A stretch of 64,000 bases of DNA from Methylocella sp. GTDB lineage: Bacteria > Pseudomonadota > Alphaproteobacteria > Rhizobiales > Beijerinckiaceae. A program made the position numbers and the translations under genes. A model generated the notes under the pieces. It made no database searches and was not told where the DNA came from. It worked only from the letters and a program-made list of their open reading frames with translations. This document shows, one piece after another, positions 8,471 through 21,203 of the stretch (positions within the stretch are counted from its first letter, which is position 1; each line of letters opens with the position of its first letter). The stretch covers positions 769,526 through 833,525 of the forward strand of contig JBBCGG010000001.1 in the NCBI GenBank assembly GCA_037200525.1, written 5' to 3'.

Positions 8471-9988
8471 CTAATCCTGTTCGGCGACAATCTTGTAGCG
8501 CTCGCCGGGAGTGAGCGTCGCATTGGGTTCAAGACCGTTGATCAGCAGAAAAGAATCGAGCTGCTGGTCGGGAACGGCCATTTTGGCCGCCATCGTCGAT
8601 GGATCATCGCCGGCGGCGGCCGTGACGATGCCGATGCGCTGCGGATGCACCGCGCGAATCTCTTCGGGCGAGGCGTGATGAAATGATTGGAGCGCTGCGC
8701 GAAAACGCTTTTCGCTCTCGTCGGTTAGCGCGCGCGTGGCGAAGATCAGCCGATAAATCTCGGAGGGCTCGAACCGGATCACGGCGAGGCGGAAGTTCCA
8801 TTCCCCAGCCCGCGCGCTGGCGATCACCGCCGGCGAATTGTTAACTTCGATCGCTTCAATCGAACTTTGCATCAAGCCATCGATCCAGCCAGACGCCATA
8901 TACGTTTCGAGCGACATCCCAGGCGGCGCCTTGACGCTGTCGAGCCGTAGCGCTTCGTCGCCGTTCGCGGAGACCCCGAGCAGAGCTTTGGAGGCATTTT
9001 CCAGAGTAAATCCCTCCGGCGCTAGGAATGCGAACCCCAATCGGCCGTGGAGAAACCTGCGGCCGCGGACGACGCCTTCGGCCGGATTGTCGCCAAATAT
9101 CATGCCATCGATCGCCGCAAGGTAAGGACCTCTATCGGTCTCGCCGATGCCCGGCGCGCCGATCTGGCGGGCGGCGGCGATAGCTTGCGTGACGCGCTCC
9201 GGAGTCGAGGGATGCGTCGCCAAAATATCCGGCTTATCCGCGCTGGCGTTCTGGCCGATCAGCGAAGTCCGCATCGACGCCGAGCGGCCAAGCGCGCTGA
9301 GGAAGCGGGACGCGCCATAGGGGTCAAAACCCGCGCGCGCGGTGACTTTGATGCCGATTGCGTCCGCCTCGAGCTCCTGCTGGCGCGAAAAGCTGGCGAT
9401 GGTCCGGCGCGCTACGGCCTCGACTTCCTCGCCTTTCTGCTTGTTCTGGATCACGGTCGCAGCCTGGCTGATGACGGCGGCGCGTTTCTCCTCCTCCTCG
9501 CGGCGGACTGCATGTCTTGCGGTGAGATGGGCGATCTCATGCGCCATCACGGCGGCGACTTCGGATGCGTCATTGGCAAGAGCTAAAAGGCCGCGCGTGA
9601 CATAGAGGTTGCGCGGCGGCAGCGCGAAGGCGTTGACGATGGGGGAATCGAGGATCGTCACCTTATAGGGTTCGCTTTTCCGATCGTCCGCGTTGGCGAG
9701 TTTGATCAGGATTTCGTTGAGGTAGCGTTCGGCGGCGGGATCTTTGTATTCTCCATCGAACAGCGCGATCATGCGGGCATGTTCGGCCATCGCCTTGGTT
9801 TCCACCCCAGGCGGGTGCGGCGGCAGCGGCGGCGCGTCCATCTTGAATGATTGTTCGCCTTGCGGCTCTATCGAGGCGCAAGCGCCCAAGGCGAGCGCCG
9901 CAGCCAAGGCGAAAGCCGTCACGATGCGGCGTCCCAATCCTTCGGCTGTCAGCCGCCGCGACTGTGCGATGTCCGCGGAATTGTTCAT
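8471..9988 (-). CDS. M48-family metalloprotease, lipoprotein
   Basis: A zinc metallopeptidase of family M48 (BepA/LoiP-like) anchored in the envelope. Residues 1-40 form a signal with lipobox LGAC. HEIAH (HExxH zinc site) lies in the first half, with EADAIG downstream supplying the third ligand. After the peptidase domain there is a further C-terminal region of about 220 residues ending with a LysM-like YKIV segment. Periplasmic M48 lipoproteins take part in outer-membrane protein quality control. The ATG at 9988 was chosen because it places the signal peptide near the N-terminus; the frame itself extends to 10102. Confidence 0.85.
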   Translation of the reverse strand: MNNSADIAQSRRLTAEGLGRRIVTAFALAAALALGACASIEPQGEQSFKMDAPPLPPHPPGVETKAMAEHARMIALFDGEYKDPAAERYLNEILIKLANADDRKSEPYKVTILDSPIVNAFALPPRNLYVTRGLLALANDASEVAAVMAHEIAHLTARHAVRREEEEKRAAVISQAATVIQNKQKGEEVEAVARRTIASFSRQQELEADAIGIKVTARAGFDPYGASRFLSALGRSASMRTSLIGQNASADKPDILATHPSTPERVTQAIAAARQIGAPGIGETDRGPYLAAIDGMIFGDNPAEGVVRGRRFLHGRLGFAFLAPEGFTLENASKALLGVSANGDEALRLDSVKAPPGMSLETYMASGWIDGLMQSSIEAIEVNNSPAVIASARAGEWNFRLAVIRFEPSEIYRLIFATRALTDESEKRFRAALQSFHHASPEEIRAVHPQRIGIVTAAAGDDPSTMAAKMAVPDQQLDSFLLINGLEPNATLTPGERYKIVAEQD

Positions 9989-10007
9989 TACGTGACGAGG
10001 ACCTGTT

Positions 10008-10904
10008 TCAGCGCTGCGGGGCCAAATTGGTTGCGGCCTCGCTTTGTCCTTGTGTGATCGCCTCAATTTCATCCGGACTCGAAATCTCGATCTGCGGTCC
10101 AAAGCGCATATCGAGAAGTCCGCGCACGCGAATTATTTGGCCGGCGAAGCTGGCTAAATTCAATCCCGCAGCATCGAATATCTTCACATTGCGTTGCAAG
10201 ATTGTGACCGAAAAATCCTGGCCCCGGCGCGGCCCTAAAAAGAGAGTGACGCGAAAACCGTCTTTGCCGACGCCGGCGACGCGACCTTCGACGATGACAA
10301 AGGTTCCAGCCTTCTCAGCGAAGGACTCATGGTCGCCGGCCATTATAACCGCATAATACGGATCCGCCCAAAGTCCAAGCGCGGCCGCGCGGGCTCCGGC
10401 TTCCGCTTTGAGCAGAGCTGCGCGACAGGGCCGCGCAGCGGCGTCTGGCTCAAAACGAGCAAGGCCTGCGTCGAGAACTTGCCTGCGCCACCAAAAGGAG
10501 GGGCGAGCCTTGTTCCCCGGCGGGCGCGTAAACCTCCGCGACGAAACGCCCCCAGCGATCCGGGCGCTGTCCCTCAAAACGGTACGAAATCTCTTTTCCG
10601 TTGAGCCAGTCGGCCAGCTTTTCACTCGACTTTATATCGAGATCAGGGTCCTGCGGCGTCGGACGCGGGGGATCGATGCCAGCGATCTTGAGTTGCCTGC
10701 CATCTTCCAGCGTCAATTCCAGCCTCTCGCTTACCGAGGCGATCCGGCCGCCGGCAGCGCTGTCGGAAGCGGGCGCGGCAGAACAATCGCCGGCCGCCCG
10801 CGCCCGGAAGCGTAAGCCAAGGCAAAGCCGAAGCCGAAGCCGGCGAGACAAAGCAGCAGGCGCAGCGTCAAAGTGCGAACAATTCTCCAGTCCCGCGCTC
10901 GCAA
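10008..10904 (-). pseudogene. Thermonuclease-like (SNase) gene disrupted by frameshift(s)
   Basis: Two overlapping minus-strand frames together make one staphylococcal-nuclease-like protein. The first frame covers the nuclease fold (LELTLEDGRQLKIAGIDPP, then WGRFVAEVY) and ends at 10450. The second carries the continuation (VLDAGLARFEPD) and a C-terminal OB-like domain ending at 10008. Removing one A from the GCAAGTT stretch near 10480 joins them exactly. A second discontinuity is likely upstream: a signal-anchor-like frame (LRLLLCLAGFGFGFALAYA) from a TTG at 10904 enters the nuclease frame only through another shift near 10740. Either the gene is decaying or the sequence has errors. Secreted nucleases of this family hydrolyse DNA and RNA with Ca2+. 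Confidence 0.65.
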
Positions 10905-11225
10905 GGTCGCCGCCGGACCCGACGTGAGACGATCATACTAAGCTGTGCGGCTAGGATTTTGGCCGCATTTTTGAGCAGGCATTTTTTGTGCATCAATTTT
11001 CACGCTGCCTTAACAAGGATATCGCAAAGCGGCGCCTTTTTTTAACTCTATCGGGCATTCCGCTTTTTTCTGAAGCAAAATCCGCGCTGCTCTGAGACAA
11101 AACTAGGCGCGGCATCATCGACCATGACATTTCCGTTGCGTTGCGTCTAAATGCGCGCGGTCTCGCCTTACGACGCCACGCAAGCTGCGATGGCGAGGCC
11201 ACTCCTGAACGGGAAGCGAGCGCCC
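10905..11225. other. Intergenic region, promoter side of pyruvate carboxylase
   Basis: About 320 bases between divergently oriented genes. The 10980-11090 part is AT-richer than its flanks. No gene, terminator or clear promoter hexamers were identified. Confidence 0.35.
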
Positions 11226-14669
<3,444 letters not shown>

Positions 14670-14705
14670 GGCGGAAGCTGCGCCGTGGCTCGATCGCGGC
14701 CGCGG

Positions 14706-14733
14706 CGCCGCCGCCTTACGTCAGGCGGCGGCG
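14706..14733. terminator. GC-rich hairpin between convergent pyc and FMN reductase genes
   Basis: A perfect 10-bp inverted repeat, CGCCGCCGCC and GGCGGCGGCG, with an 8-nt loop. It overlaps the stop codon of the minus-strand reductase gene. There is no T tract, so it may act as a weak or protein-assisted terminator for both convergent transcripts. Confidence 0.4.
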
Positions 14734-15296
14734 GATAACGCGCGCGGCGCGCGCTTCTCCAGGATGGCCGCAAATTGCCCTGCGGCGGCGGCGATTCTGT
14801 CCAACACCAGGGGTTCAACGACCTCGCCATTGCTGAAATCGGAATCGGTCGCGTAGATCGCGGTCGGCACCGTCAGCGCCGTGAAGAAGGCGAACAAGGG
14901 GCGCAATTGATGCTCGACGACGAGCGCATGGCGATGGCCGCCGCCGGTCGCTCCAATGAGCACGGGCCGGTCGATCAACGCCGCAGGCTCGATAAAGTCG
15001 AATAAATGCTTGAACAGTCCGGAATAGGAGCCTTTGTAGACGGGCGCGACGACGATCAGCGCATCCGCGGCTTCAATTGCATCGACGAGTTGAGCCGCCT
15101 CAGGCGTAAGCTCCGCGCGAGTGAATGCGGCTCCAAGCCCTGGTCCGGCGTCGAGAATATCGAAAAGCTGCGGCTTGATCGAAATATTGCTCTGCACGGA
15201 TCGGAGGATTTGCTCGGCGAGCGCCTTTGATTTTGAAGGACGGTGCGTATTGCCGCTAATGACGGCGACCTTCAGCGTCGTTGCAGTGACAGGCAT
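14721..15296 (-). CDS. NADPH-dependent FMN reductase (MsuE/SsuE-like)
   Basis: A 191-residue flavodoxin-fold reductase. The N-terminal VAVISGNTHRPSKS phosphate-binding loop, the VVAPVYKGSYSGLFKHLFDF block and the GATGGGHRH segment are characteristic of the SsuE/MsuE family. These supply reduced FMN to two-component monooxygenases acting on sulfonates, methanesulfinate and similar compounds. No partner monooxygenase gene is adjacent, so the in vivo partner is unknown. The start at 15296 (Met-Pro-Val-Thr) fits the family; the frame could extend to 15350. Confidence 0.85.
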   Translation of the reverse strand: MPVTATTLKVAVISGNTHRPSKSKALAEQILRSVQSNISIKPQLFDILDAGPGLGAAFTRAELTPEAAQLVDAIEAADALIVVAPVYKGSYSGLFKHLFDFIEPAALIDRPVLIGATGGGHRHALVVEHQLRPLFAFFTALTVPTAIYATDSDFSNGEVVEPLVLDRIAAAAGQFAAILEKRAPRALSAAA

Positions 15297-16115
15297 TCCG
15301 TAGACTTTCTTCAGTTGACGGCGGCGAGGGCGTATTCGCCGTTGGAGCACACTTTCAAATCGGACTAGGTGTTAAAACCCACATATGGGGATTTATCGAC
15401 GAAACTTAAGCGGTCGAGCGATGCTCGCCGGCGCGAACCCGAAAAGAGCGGGCGAAGCGTAGATTAGCGATATAAATCTATAAAGTCGATATTTTATGTG
15501 TCGTCCCCTCAGCCTATGCCGCGCCGGTGCGGAAACCGCCGTCGTCACCGCCGCCGAAGCGTATCTTCGACTTTGGGCGACAGCAGGCCAAGATCGCGCA
15601 ACGCGCCGTTGGCTTTATCCAGATATCGCATTGGCGCGCGCACGACGACGTCATTCAAAACTCATTGTCCTCGATTGTCGATCGTAACTGGAAGGCGAAT
15701 ATCTATAGTTATGGACCTTTCCGAAAGCCGACTTCGAGCCATTTTAATGCTTAAGCTCTACATATTACATACTGGAGAAGCGCGGCTATATTGATTAGGC
15801 CGCGTTATTGATTCGGTTTTGTGACTGAGGTTGCGCAGTTGCGCGACGCGCCTTGCGTTGAGCGGCGGATATGCCGTTGTTACGTTTTGTAACTGTAATT
15901 GACAATTCAGATTAACTGCTTGAATTTCATAAGATTATTGTCTCTTGGACCGGCCAAAGCACCGCGTGGAGGGGCCTTAGCTCAAGATCGGTTTTGCTCC
16001 CTGCAATGCATAATGATATGCGTCATTTTCCTATTCGTGGATCTGTTCGATCCTTCGCAATCGAAGCGCCGCCTTTTTCAAAGCGTTTCTTGAACCGTTT
16101 GGACAGCCGAACTAA
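15297..16115. other. Long AT-rich intergenic region before the oxoamine synthase gene
   Basis: About 800 bases that are clearly AT-richer than the surrounding genes, especially 15360-15480 and 15700-15920. Apart from one tiny possible gene (15545-15658), frames here lack ribosome sites or protein-like sequence. The length suggests regulatory input to the downstream lipid locus, but no binding motif or riboswitch fold could be recognised. Confidence 0.4.
15545..15658 (-). CDS. Possible 37-aa protein with TTG start
   Basis: A tiny minus-strand frame starting at TTG 15658, with GAGGA about 9 nt upstream. The peptide (MNDVVVRAPMRYLDKANG at its start, ending in LRRR) has a natural-looking composition unlike the other frames in this spacer. 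There is no family assignment and translation is unproven. Confidence 0.25.
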   Translation of the reverse strand: MNDVVVRAPMRYLDKANGALRDLGLLSPKVEDTLRRR

Positions 16116-17343
16116 GTGACCAAAACCAATAGCCTTGAAGACCATGCGACGAGACGCTTTCGCCTTGCGGGCAAAGCCTATCTAGAGAGCGGCGATCCTT
16201 TTTTCGCGCCCATAGATAGTTTGCGCGCCGAAGCCGCAGCCACCGGGCGCCATTTCACCAGTTTCGCCAATTATGATTATCTGGGACTCGCCTCCCATCC
16301 GATGGTCAAGGCGGCGGCCTCGGAGGCGCTGGGGACTTTTGGGGGTCGGCGCTCTTGCGTCCCGTCTCGTCGGCGGCGAGCGGTCGATGCATCACCTTCT
16401 TGAAGAAGGACTCTCCAAATTCATCGGAACCGACTCGGCGTTGACCTTGGTCAGCGGCTATTTGACCAATGTCACGACGATTTCGCATCTCCTCGGCTCG
16501 CGAGACGCGCTGTTCATCGACGAATTGTCGCATAATAGCATCGTCAGCGGCGCCAAAAGCGCAGTCGCCGAAACCATCATTTTCCGTCACAATGACCTCG
16601 ATCACCTCGATTTTCTATTGAGCGAGCGGCGGGAAAACTACCGCAACGTCCTCATTGTGGCCGAAGGGCTCTACAGTATGGACGGCGATATCGCCGACCT
16701 GTCGCGCCTCGTCGAGATCAAGGAACGCAATAAAGCGTGGTTGCTGATTGACGAGGCTCATTCTCTCGGAGTGCTCGGAGCGGACGGGCGCGGCCTGTGC
16801 GAATATTCGGGGGTCGATCCGCAACGAATCGATCTCATCATCGGCACGTTGTCGAAGTCGCTCGCGTCCTGCGGCGGGTTCGTCGCCGGCAAGGCGGCGG
16901 TGATCGAATGGCTGCGCTACACGCTGCCCGGTTTCGTCTATAGCGTTGGCCTCTCCCCGGTTATTTCCGCCGCCGCCGCCGCCGCGTTGCAATTGATGCA
17001 AGAAGAGGCTTGGCGGCTTGAGCAACTGCGTAAAAACGCCGAATTATTCATGGATCTCGCCCATGAGGCTGGTCTCGACACGGGTCCCGCCATTGGGCGC
17101 GGCGTCGTTCCGATCCTCTTTTCCGACAGTCTCGAAACTTTGGCCGCCTCGCGTCATTTGATGGAGAACGGCTATTACGTGCCGCCGATCATCCAGATTG
17201 GCGTGCCCAAAGACCAGCCACGCTTACGCTTCTTTCTCTCCACCACACATACCGAGAGCGAAATCCGAGGCGTCATCGACCTTTTGGCCAAGCGGGATGC
17301 AGTTGCGGAGGCTCCCGCCCATGCCTTGATCGCCGCGACCTGA
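16116..17343 (+). pseudogene. spt: Alpha-oxoamine synthase, serine palmitoyltransferase type, with one frameshift
   Basis: Two overlapping plus-strand frames (GTG start 16116, and a second ending at 17343) form one PLP enzyme of about 409 residues. They join exactly (LGTFG then VGALASRLVGG) if one G is removed from the five-G run at 16341-16345. This is either a homopolymer sequencing error or a real disruption. Family signatures: FANYDYLGL, DELSHNSIVSGAK, LLIDEAHSLGVLG and the PLP-lysine segment GTLSKSLASCGGF. Such enzymes condense an amino acid with an acyl thioester. Neighbouring ceramide-synthase-like and DES1-like genes point to serine plus palmitoyl thioester giving 3-ketosphinganine, but AONS or KBL activity cannot be excluded from sequence alone. 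Confidence 0.75.
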
Positions 17344-17585
17344 ACTCCCTGGCGTCGCGCTAAACCCAAACCATGCGAGTTTTCGCGACGGCGGCAGCTA
17401 CTTGCGAAGAATTCTAGGCGTTGAGCGGTTTTAACTGTTGGGTTGCTTCGGCAAGTCTGGTCGTTTTTAATTGAAGGGACGCCGCGCGCTTTTTGTGCTT
17501 TGAGGCGTGGCCCTGTCACAAAACTCGCAGCGTTTTCACGATCATGCTCAAGGGGCCCTATTACCCGCATTCCAAAGGTTAAACT

Positions 17586-18737
17586 ATGCCCATAGGCGCG
17601 GTAACAGTCGTTCCAGCAGATGGACTTCTGAATTTTCTTACCTTCTGCCGATTGCCGCGGCTGATCTACGAGGGGCAAAACGGCTTCGCGCCTCCGCTCG
17701 ACGCCGAGCGTTGGACATTGCACGCGGCGCGGCTCAATCCGCATTTCAAGCAGGTCGATCGGCAAGCCTGGATCGCTCACAAGGATGGCAAGCCCGCCGG
17801 CCGCATTTTGGCGCAAATATACAAAAAGGATGCGACCTTGCCGGTCGGCGCATCGGGGGCGCAATTCGGCTGCCTCGATGCGATAGACGACGGCGCCGTT
17901 GTCGAGGCTCTGACGCAAGCCGCCGAAACCTGGCTGCGCCAGCGAGGCGCAACAATCATTCACGGGCCGTTTTCGCCGTCGATCAACAGCGAGACTGGCA
18001 TGCTGGTCGAAGGCTTCACAGCTCCGCCGATGGTGTTCATGCCCTGGAATCCGCCCTATTTGGTCGAAGCCGTGGAACGGCTCGGCTACGTCAAGGCGCA
18101 CGATCTTATTTCTTACCGTTATGAAGTGACGGAGAAGGACCGGACGACGCAGCCAGGAATTCTGGCGCGGCCGGAGTGGCGCGACAGATTGAAGATCCGG
18201 ACATTGAACCTCAAAAAGATCGACGCAGAAGCGCCGGTCATTGTCGATATTTTCAACGACGCCTGGAGCGAAAACTGGGGTTTTGTTCCTTTCACGCTCG
18301 AAGAATTCCTGTCGACCGCCGATGGCCTTAAAATGGTGATGCCGCCGGAAGGCGGTTTTATGATCGAGCTTGATGGAGCGCCGCAGGCCTTCGGCGTCAT
18401 TTTGCCGAACCTGCATGAGATCACCGCCGATCTCGCTGGGCGGCTGTTTCCGCTCGGCTTGCCGCGCGTGATCTCGCGCATCAGGCGCCATGCATTCAAG
18501 TCCGGACGGCTCGCGCTGTTTGGCGTGCGCCGCGCGCTGCATCGTAAAGCCGCCGGGGGCGCGGTCATTCTGGCCTTCATCGAGGAATGCCGCCGGCGCA
18601 GCGCCCGGAGTTCAATCGACCATGTCGAATTCGGCTGGGTTCTGGAAGACAATGTCGGAATGCGCCGACCGATCGAACTATCCGGCGCGCGCATCGATAA
18701 AATTCATCGCATTTATGAGAAAAATATCGCTGCCTGA
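17586..18737 (+). CDS. GNAT/YghO-like acyltransferase, probable bacterial ceramide synthase
   Basis: A 383-residue protein with no signal peptide. It has conserved-looking N-terminal (FLTFCRLPRLIYEGQNGFAPPL) and central (IIHGPFSPSINSETGMLVEGF, then MPWNPPYLVEAVERLGY) blocks typical of the YghO-like GNAT group. Bacterial ceramide synthase (bCerS) of Caulobacter, which N-acylates the long-chain base, was described as a member of this kind of family. That and the flanking serine-palmitoyltransferase-type and DES1-type genes are the basis for the call. AAAGG lies 7 nt before the ATG. The 240-nt spacer from the upstream gene leaves room for a second promoter. The exact substrate is inferred, not seen. 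Confidence 0.6.
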   Translation: MPIGAVTVVPADGLLNFLTFCRLPRLIYEGQNGFAPPLDAERWTLHAARLNPHFKQVDRQAWIAHKDGKPAGRILAQIYKKDATLPVGASGAQFGCLDAIDDGAVVEALTQAAETWLRQRGATIIHGPFSPSINSETGMLVEGFTAPPMVFMPWNPPYLVEAVERLGYVKAHDLISYRYEVTEKDRTTQPGILARPEWRDRLKIRTLNLKKIDAEAPVIVDIFNDAWSENWGFVPFTLEEFLSTADGLKMVMPPEGGFMIELDGAPQAFGVILPNLHEITADLAGRLFPLGLPRVISRIRRHAFKSGRLALFGVRRALHRKAAGGAVILAFIEECRRRSARSSIDHVEFGWVLEDNVGMRRPIELSGARIDKIHRIYEKNIAA

Positions 18738-18797
18738 GGGTCGTCAAAACGCCCCCGCTGGGGCAAGCTCAACGCGGCTGGAAAAAGGGACATCGAC

Positions 18798-19871
18798 ATG
18801 AGCCTTCCCGCAATGGACTTCGGCGCCGTCGGCGCGAGCGAAGTAGCTCCGGCCGCCGACGGTTTTCTCCAGACGACAGAGCCGCGTCCGCATCCGCTGC
18901 GCCGGCGCGCCATCATGCGGGCGCATCCTGAGGTCGCAACCCTGATCGGCCATGACTGGAGAACGGCGGCGGTCACCTTATGCGTCGTCGTCGGTCAAGT
19001 CGTTATAGCGGGTGTGCTCGGTAGCCTCGGCCTCAGCTATTGGTGGCTCGCCGTGATCGTCGCCTTTGGCGTCGGCGCTTTCGCCAATCATGCGATGTTC
19101 GTCGTCATTCACGACGCCTGCCACAACGCCATTTTCAAAAAACCGTTCTTGAACAGGTGGGCCGGGATTTTAGCCGATCTGCCAAACACGGTTCCGACCG
19201 CAATGGGGTTTCGCTGCTACCACATCAAGCATCACTCCCATCTCGGCGATTATGATTTTGACGCCGATTTGCCGAGCCACTGGGAGGCCCGCCTGTTTGG
19301 GGCGACTTGGTATGGAAAAGCGACCTGGATGTTCTTTTTCGCCGCGTTTCAGCTGATCAGGCTCGGCCGGCTGAAAGGCTCCGTCCCGATGTGGGGTCGC
19401 TGGACGATCATCAACGGAGTCTGCGTCATCCTGTTCGATATCGCGGTTTTCGTTTTGCTCGGTCCCAACGCGCTTCTCTATCTGTTTGCATCGTTCTGGT
19501 TCTCGGTCGGCGGCTTGCACCCTCTTGGCGCGCGTTGGGTGCAGGAGCATTTCACCAGCGATCCGGTGCAGGAGACTTTTGATTATTATGGTCCGCTGAA
19601 CATTCTCGCGCTCAACATCGGCTATCACAACGAGCATCATGATTTTCCCGATATCCCGTGGACGCGGTTGCCGGAGCTGAAGAAAATGGCGCCCGAATTC
19701 TACGACGATCTGAAGACGCATAAGTCGTGGAGCGGACTGCTGGTCCAGTTCATCTTCGATCCGCGCTTCACTCTTTATACAAGAGTCGATCGCAGCGCCG
19801 CCAATACGCCTCCAGGTTTCGTCAAACCGAGGTCTTTGCAGCCCCAGAAGCCGGTCTCGACATCGATCTGA
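18798..19871 (+). CDS. DES1-like sphingolipid delta-4 desaturase
   Basis: A membrane desaturase of 357 residues. The N-terminus (EPRPHPLRRRAIMRAHPEV) resembles the Lipid_DES domain found at the start of eukaryotic sphingolipid desaturases. The three di-iron histidine boxes are intact: HDACH (105-109), HIKHH (142-146) and HNEHH (277-281). Further DES1-like blocks are FLNRWAGILADLP, DYDFDADLPSHWE, SVGGLHPLGARW and YYGPLNILALNIGYHNEHHDFP, the last nearly identical to what I recall of human DEGS1. DES1 inserts the 4,5-trans double bond of dihydroceramide. Four hydrophobic spans are visible. AGGGACATCGAC precedes the ATG. With the two upstream genes it suggests synthesis of an unsaturated ceramide-type lipid. 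Confidence 0.8.
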   Translation: MSLPAMDFGAVGASEVAPAADGFLQTTEPRPHPLRRRAIMRAHPEVATLIGHDWRTAAVTLCVVVGQVVIAGVLGSLGLSYWWLAVIVAFGVGAFANHAMFVVIHDACHNAIFKKPFLNRWAGILADLPNTVPTAMGFRCYHIKHHSHLGDYDFDADLPSHWEARLFGATWYGKATWMFFFAAFQLIRLGRLKGSVPMWGRWTIINGVCVILFDIAVFVLLGPNALLYLFASFWFSVGGLHPLGARWVQEHFTSDPVQETFDYYGPLNILALNIGYHNEHHDFPDIPWTRLPELKKMAPEFYDDLKTHKSWSGLLVQFIFDPRFTLYTRVDRSAANTPPGFVKPRSLQPQKPVSTSI

Positions 19872-19892
19872 GGTTTTTGGAGGAAACAGAGC

Positions 19893-20414
19893 GTGGGGAT
19901 AAGGCTTTTTGCTGCGGCTTTCTTATTAACTGCGCTCATGGGGGGCGCCGCATTTGCGCAGGCCGAAGCGCCGCGTTCGATCGCCATTTTCCCGGTTGAA
20001 CTTTGGGATACGAGCGGGGAGGGAAGCAAACCCGGCCAAGCGGAGCGCCTCGAACATGCGACGCAAACGCTAAAGGACCAGCTGGAGCAAACCGGCCGCT
20101 ATCGCGCCGTCGATCTTTCGCCATATGGCGAGCGGATCGCCAAGACCGAACCTCGTTATAATTGCAATGGCTGCTGGGAGCCGATCGCTAAAGAGGCCGG
20201 CGCAACCTACGCGCTGCTGGCGGCAGTGCACAAAGTCTCGTCCCTGATCTCGAGCGTCGACATCTACATCATGGATCTTGCGACCGATAAACCCGTCGCT
20301 TACGCCAGCGGCCAGTTCCGCGGCGACGATGAGCAGGCCTATACGCGCGCGATGAAATTTCTGGTCAAGGAGCGCTTGATTCCGTCCGAGACCGAGGCTC
20401 CAGCGAAGCCGTAA
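19893..20414 (+). CDS. Secreted DUF2380-type protein
   Basis: A 173-residue exported protein. It has a cleavable signal (LFAAAFLLTALMGGAAFAQA) followed by a compact domain with the pattern SIAIFPVELWDTSGEG and a central CNGC pair (NCNGCWEP), as in DUF2380 proteins found in methylotrophs and relatives. The function is unknown; the fold resembles curli CsgG-like nucleotide-free domains (AIFPVEL start, YALLAAVHKVSSLI). Start codon GTG at 19893, with GGAGG about 10 nt upstream. It begins 21 nt after the desaturase gene and probably shares its transcript. Confidence 0.7.
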   Translation: MGIRLFAAAFLLTALMGGAAFAQAEAPRSIAIFPVELWDTSGEGSKPGQAERLEHATQTLKDQLEQTGRYRAVDLSPYGERIAKTEPRYNCNGCWEPIAKEAGATYALLAAVHKVSSLISSVDIYIMDLATDKPVAYASGQFRGDDEQAYTRAMKFLVKERLIPSETEAPAKP

Positions 20415-20432
20415 ACGGGCCGCCGATTGCCC

Positions 20433-21203
20433 TCAGGGCTCAAATCCCTCAAAAATAATTTGATCTATCCACAGGTTTGCGCGTTCGCGGTCGCTTGCCG
20501 ACCGGACCGTCCATGTGATGACCGGCATGCCCATGCCGCTGCGGCAAAGCTCTGGCACAGCATGCGGCAGATCGCCGATATGCCAGGACAAAAAATCTGG
20601 CCTCACGCGGGAGAAATCGCGCAGATCGGCGAGCGCCGTGCGCCGCTCCGGCGAGAGTTCGGGCCATTCCTTTTCCGCGTAGCGAGCTTCCGCCACAAGT
20701 CCCAACGGGCAAGCGATTTTCTGAGCGCGGATAAAGGCCAGGATCTCCGGATCGAAGCTCTTTAGGCATACCGGACCGTCATATTCCGCGACGATCGCGA
20801 TAGCGCGGTCCGCGAGGCGCAAATCGCCGTCGAACCGGCTTTTGATTTCGACGATAAGCGGGACCCGGCCGTTGATCGCTGCGAGAAAATCCGCGAGCGG
20901 GGCAATCGACTGATCGCAGTCCCTGAAGCGCAAGCCGCTGATTTCCTGCGCCGAATACGCATCAAGGCGGCCTTCGGCCAGCATCAGGCGCTCGAGCGTG
21001 AAATCGTGGAACACCATAGCCTCGCCGTCGCTCGAGCGCTGGATGTCGCATTCGATCGCATAGCCTTTGGCCATCGCGGCGGCTGCGGCCGCGATGGTAT
21101 TCTCAACGAGTCCGCGCGCTTTGCAATGCAGCCCGCGGTGAGCGATCGGCCGCGCCGTAAGCCAATCCGGCGCGTTGATTTCACGGACGTTTTGGCCCCG
21201 CAT
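20433..21203 (-). CDS. ugpQ: Glycerophosphodiester phosphodiesterase
   Basis: A 256-residue GDPD-family enzyme hydrolysing glycerophosphodiesters to glycerol-3-phosphate and an alcohol. The signature HRG (IAHRGLH), ENTIAA and IECDIQ with the downstream HD pair (VFHDFTLERL) mark the TIM-barrel active site. VEIKS carries the third metal ligand. There is no signal peptide, so it should be cytoplasmic. The ATG at 21203 overlaps the stop codon of the RidA gene (TGATG), which implies translational coupling. It converges on the DUF2380 gene with only an 18-nt gap. Confidence 0.88.
   Translation of the reverse strand: MRGQNVREINAPDWLTARPIAHRGLHCKARGLVENTIAAAAAAMAKGYAIECDIQRSSDGEAMVFHDFTLERLMLAEGRLDAYSAQEISGLRFRDCDQSIAPLADFLAAINGRVPLIVEIKSRFDGDLRLADRAIAIVAEYDGPVCLKSFDPEILAFIRAQKIACPLGLVAEARYAEKEWPELSPERRTALADLRDFSRVRPDFLSWHIGDLPHAVPELCRSGMGMPVITWTVRSASDRERANLWIDQIIFEGFEP

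Noticed and set aside
15496-15794. Several plus-strand frames in the spacer before the oxoamine synthase
   Set aside because: Cys/Arg-rich and mutually overlapping, with no ribosome sites.
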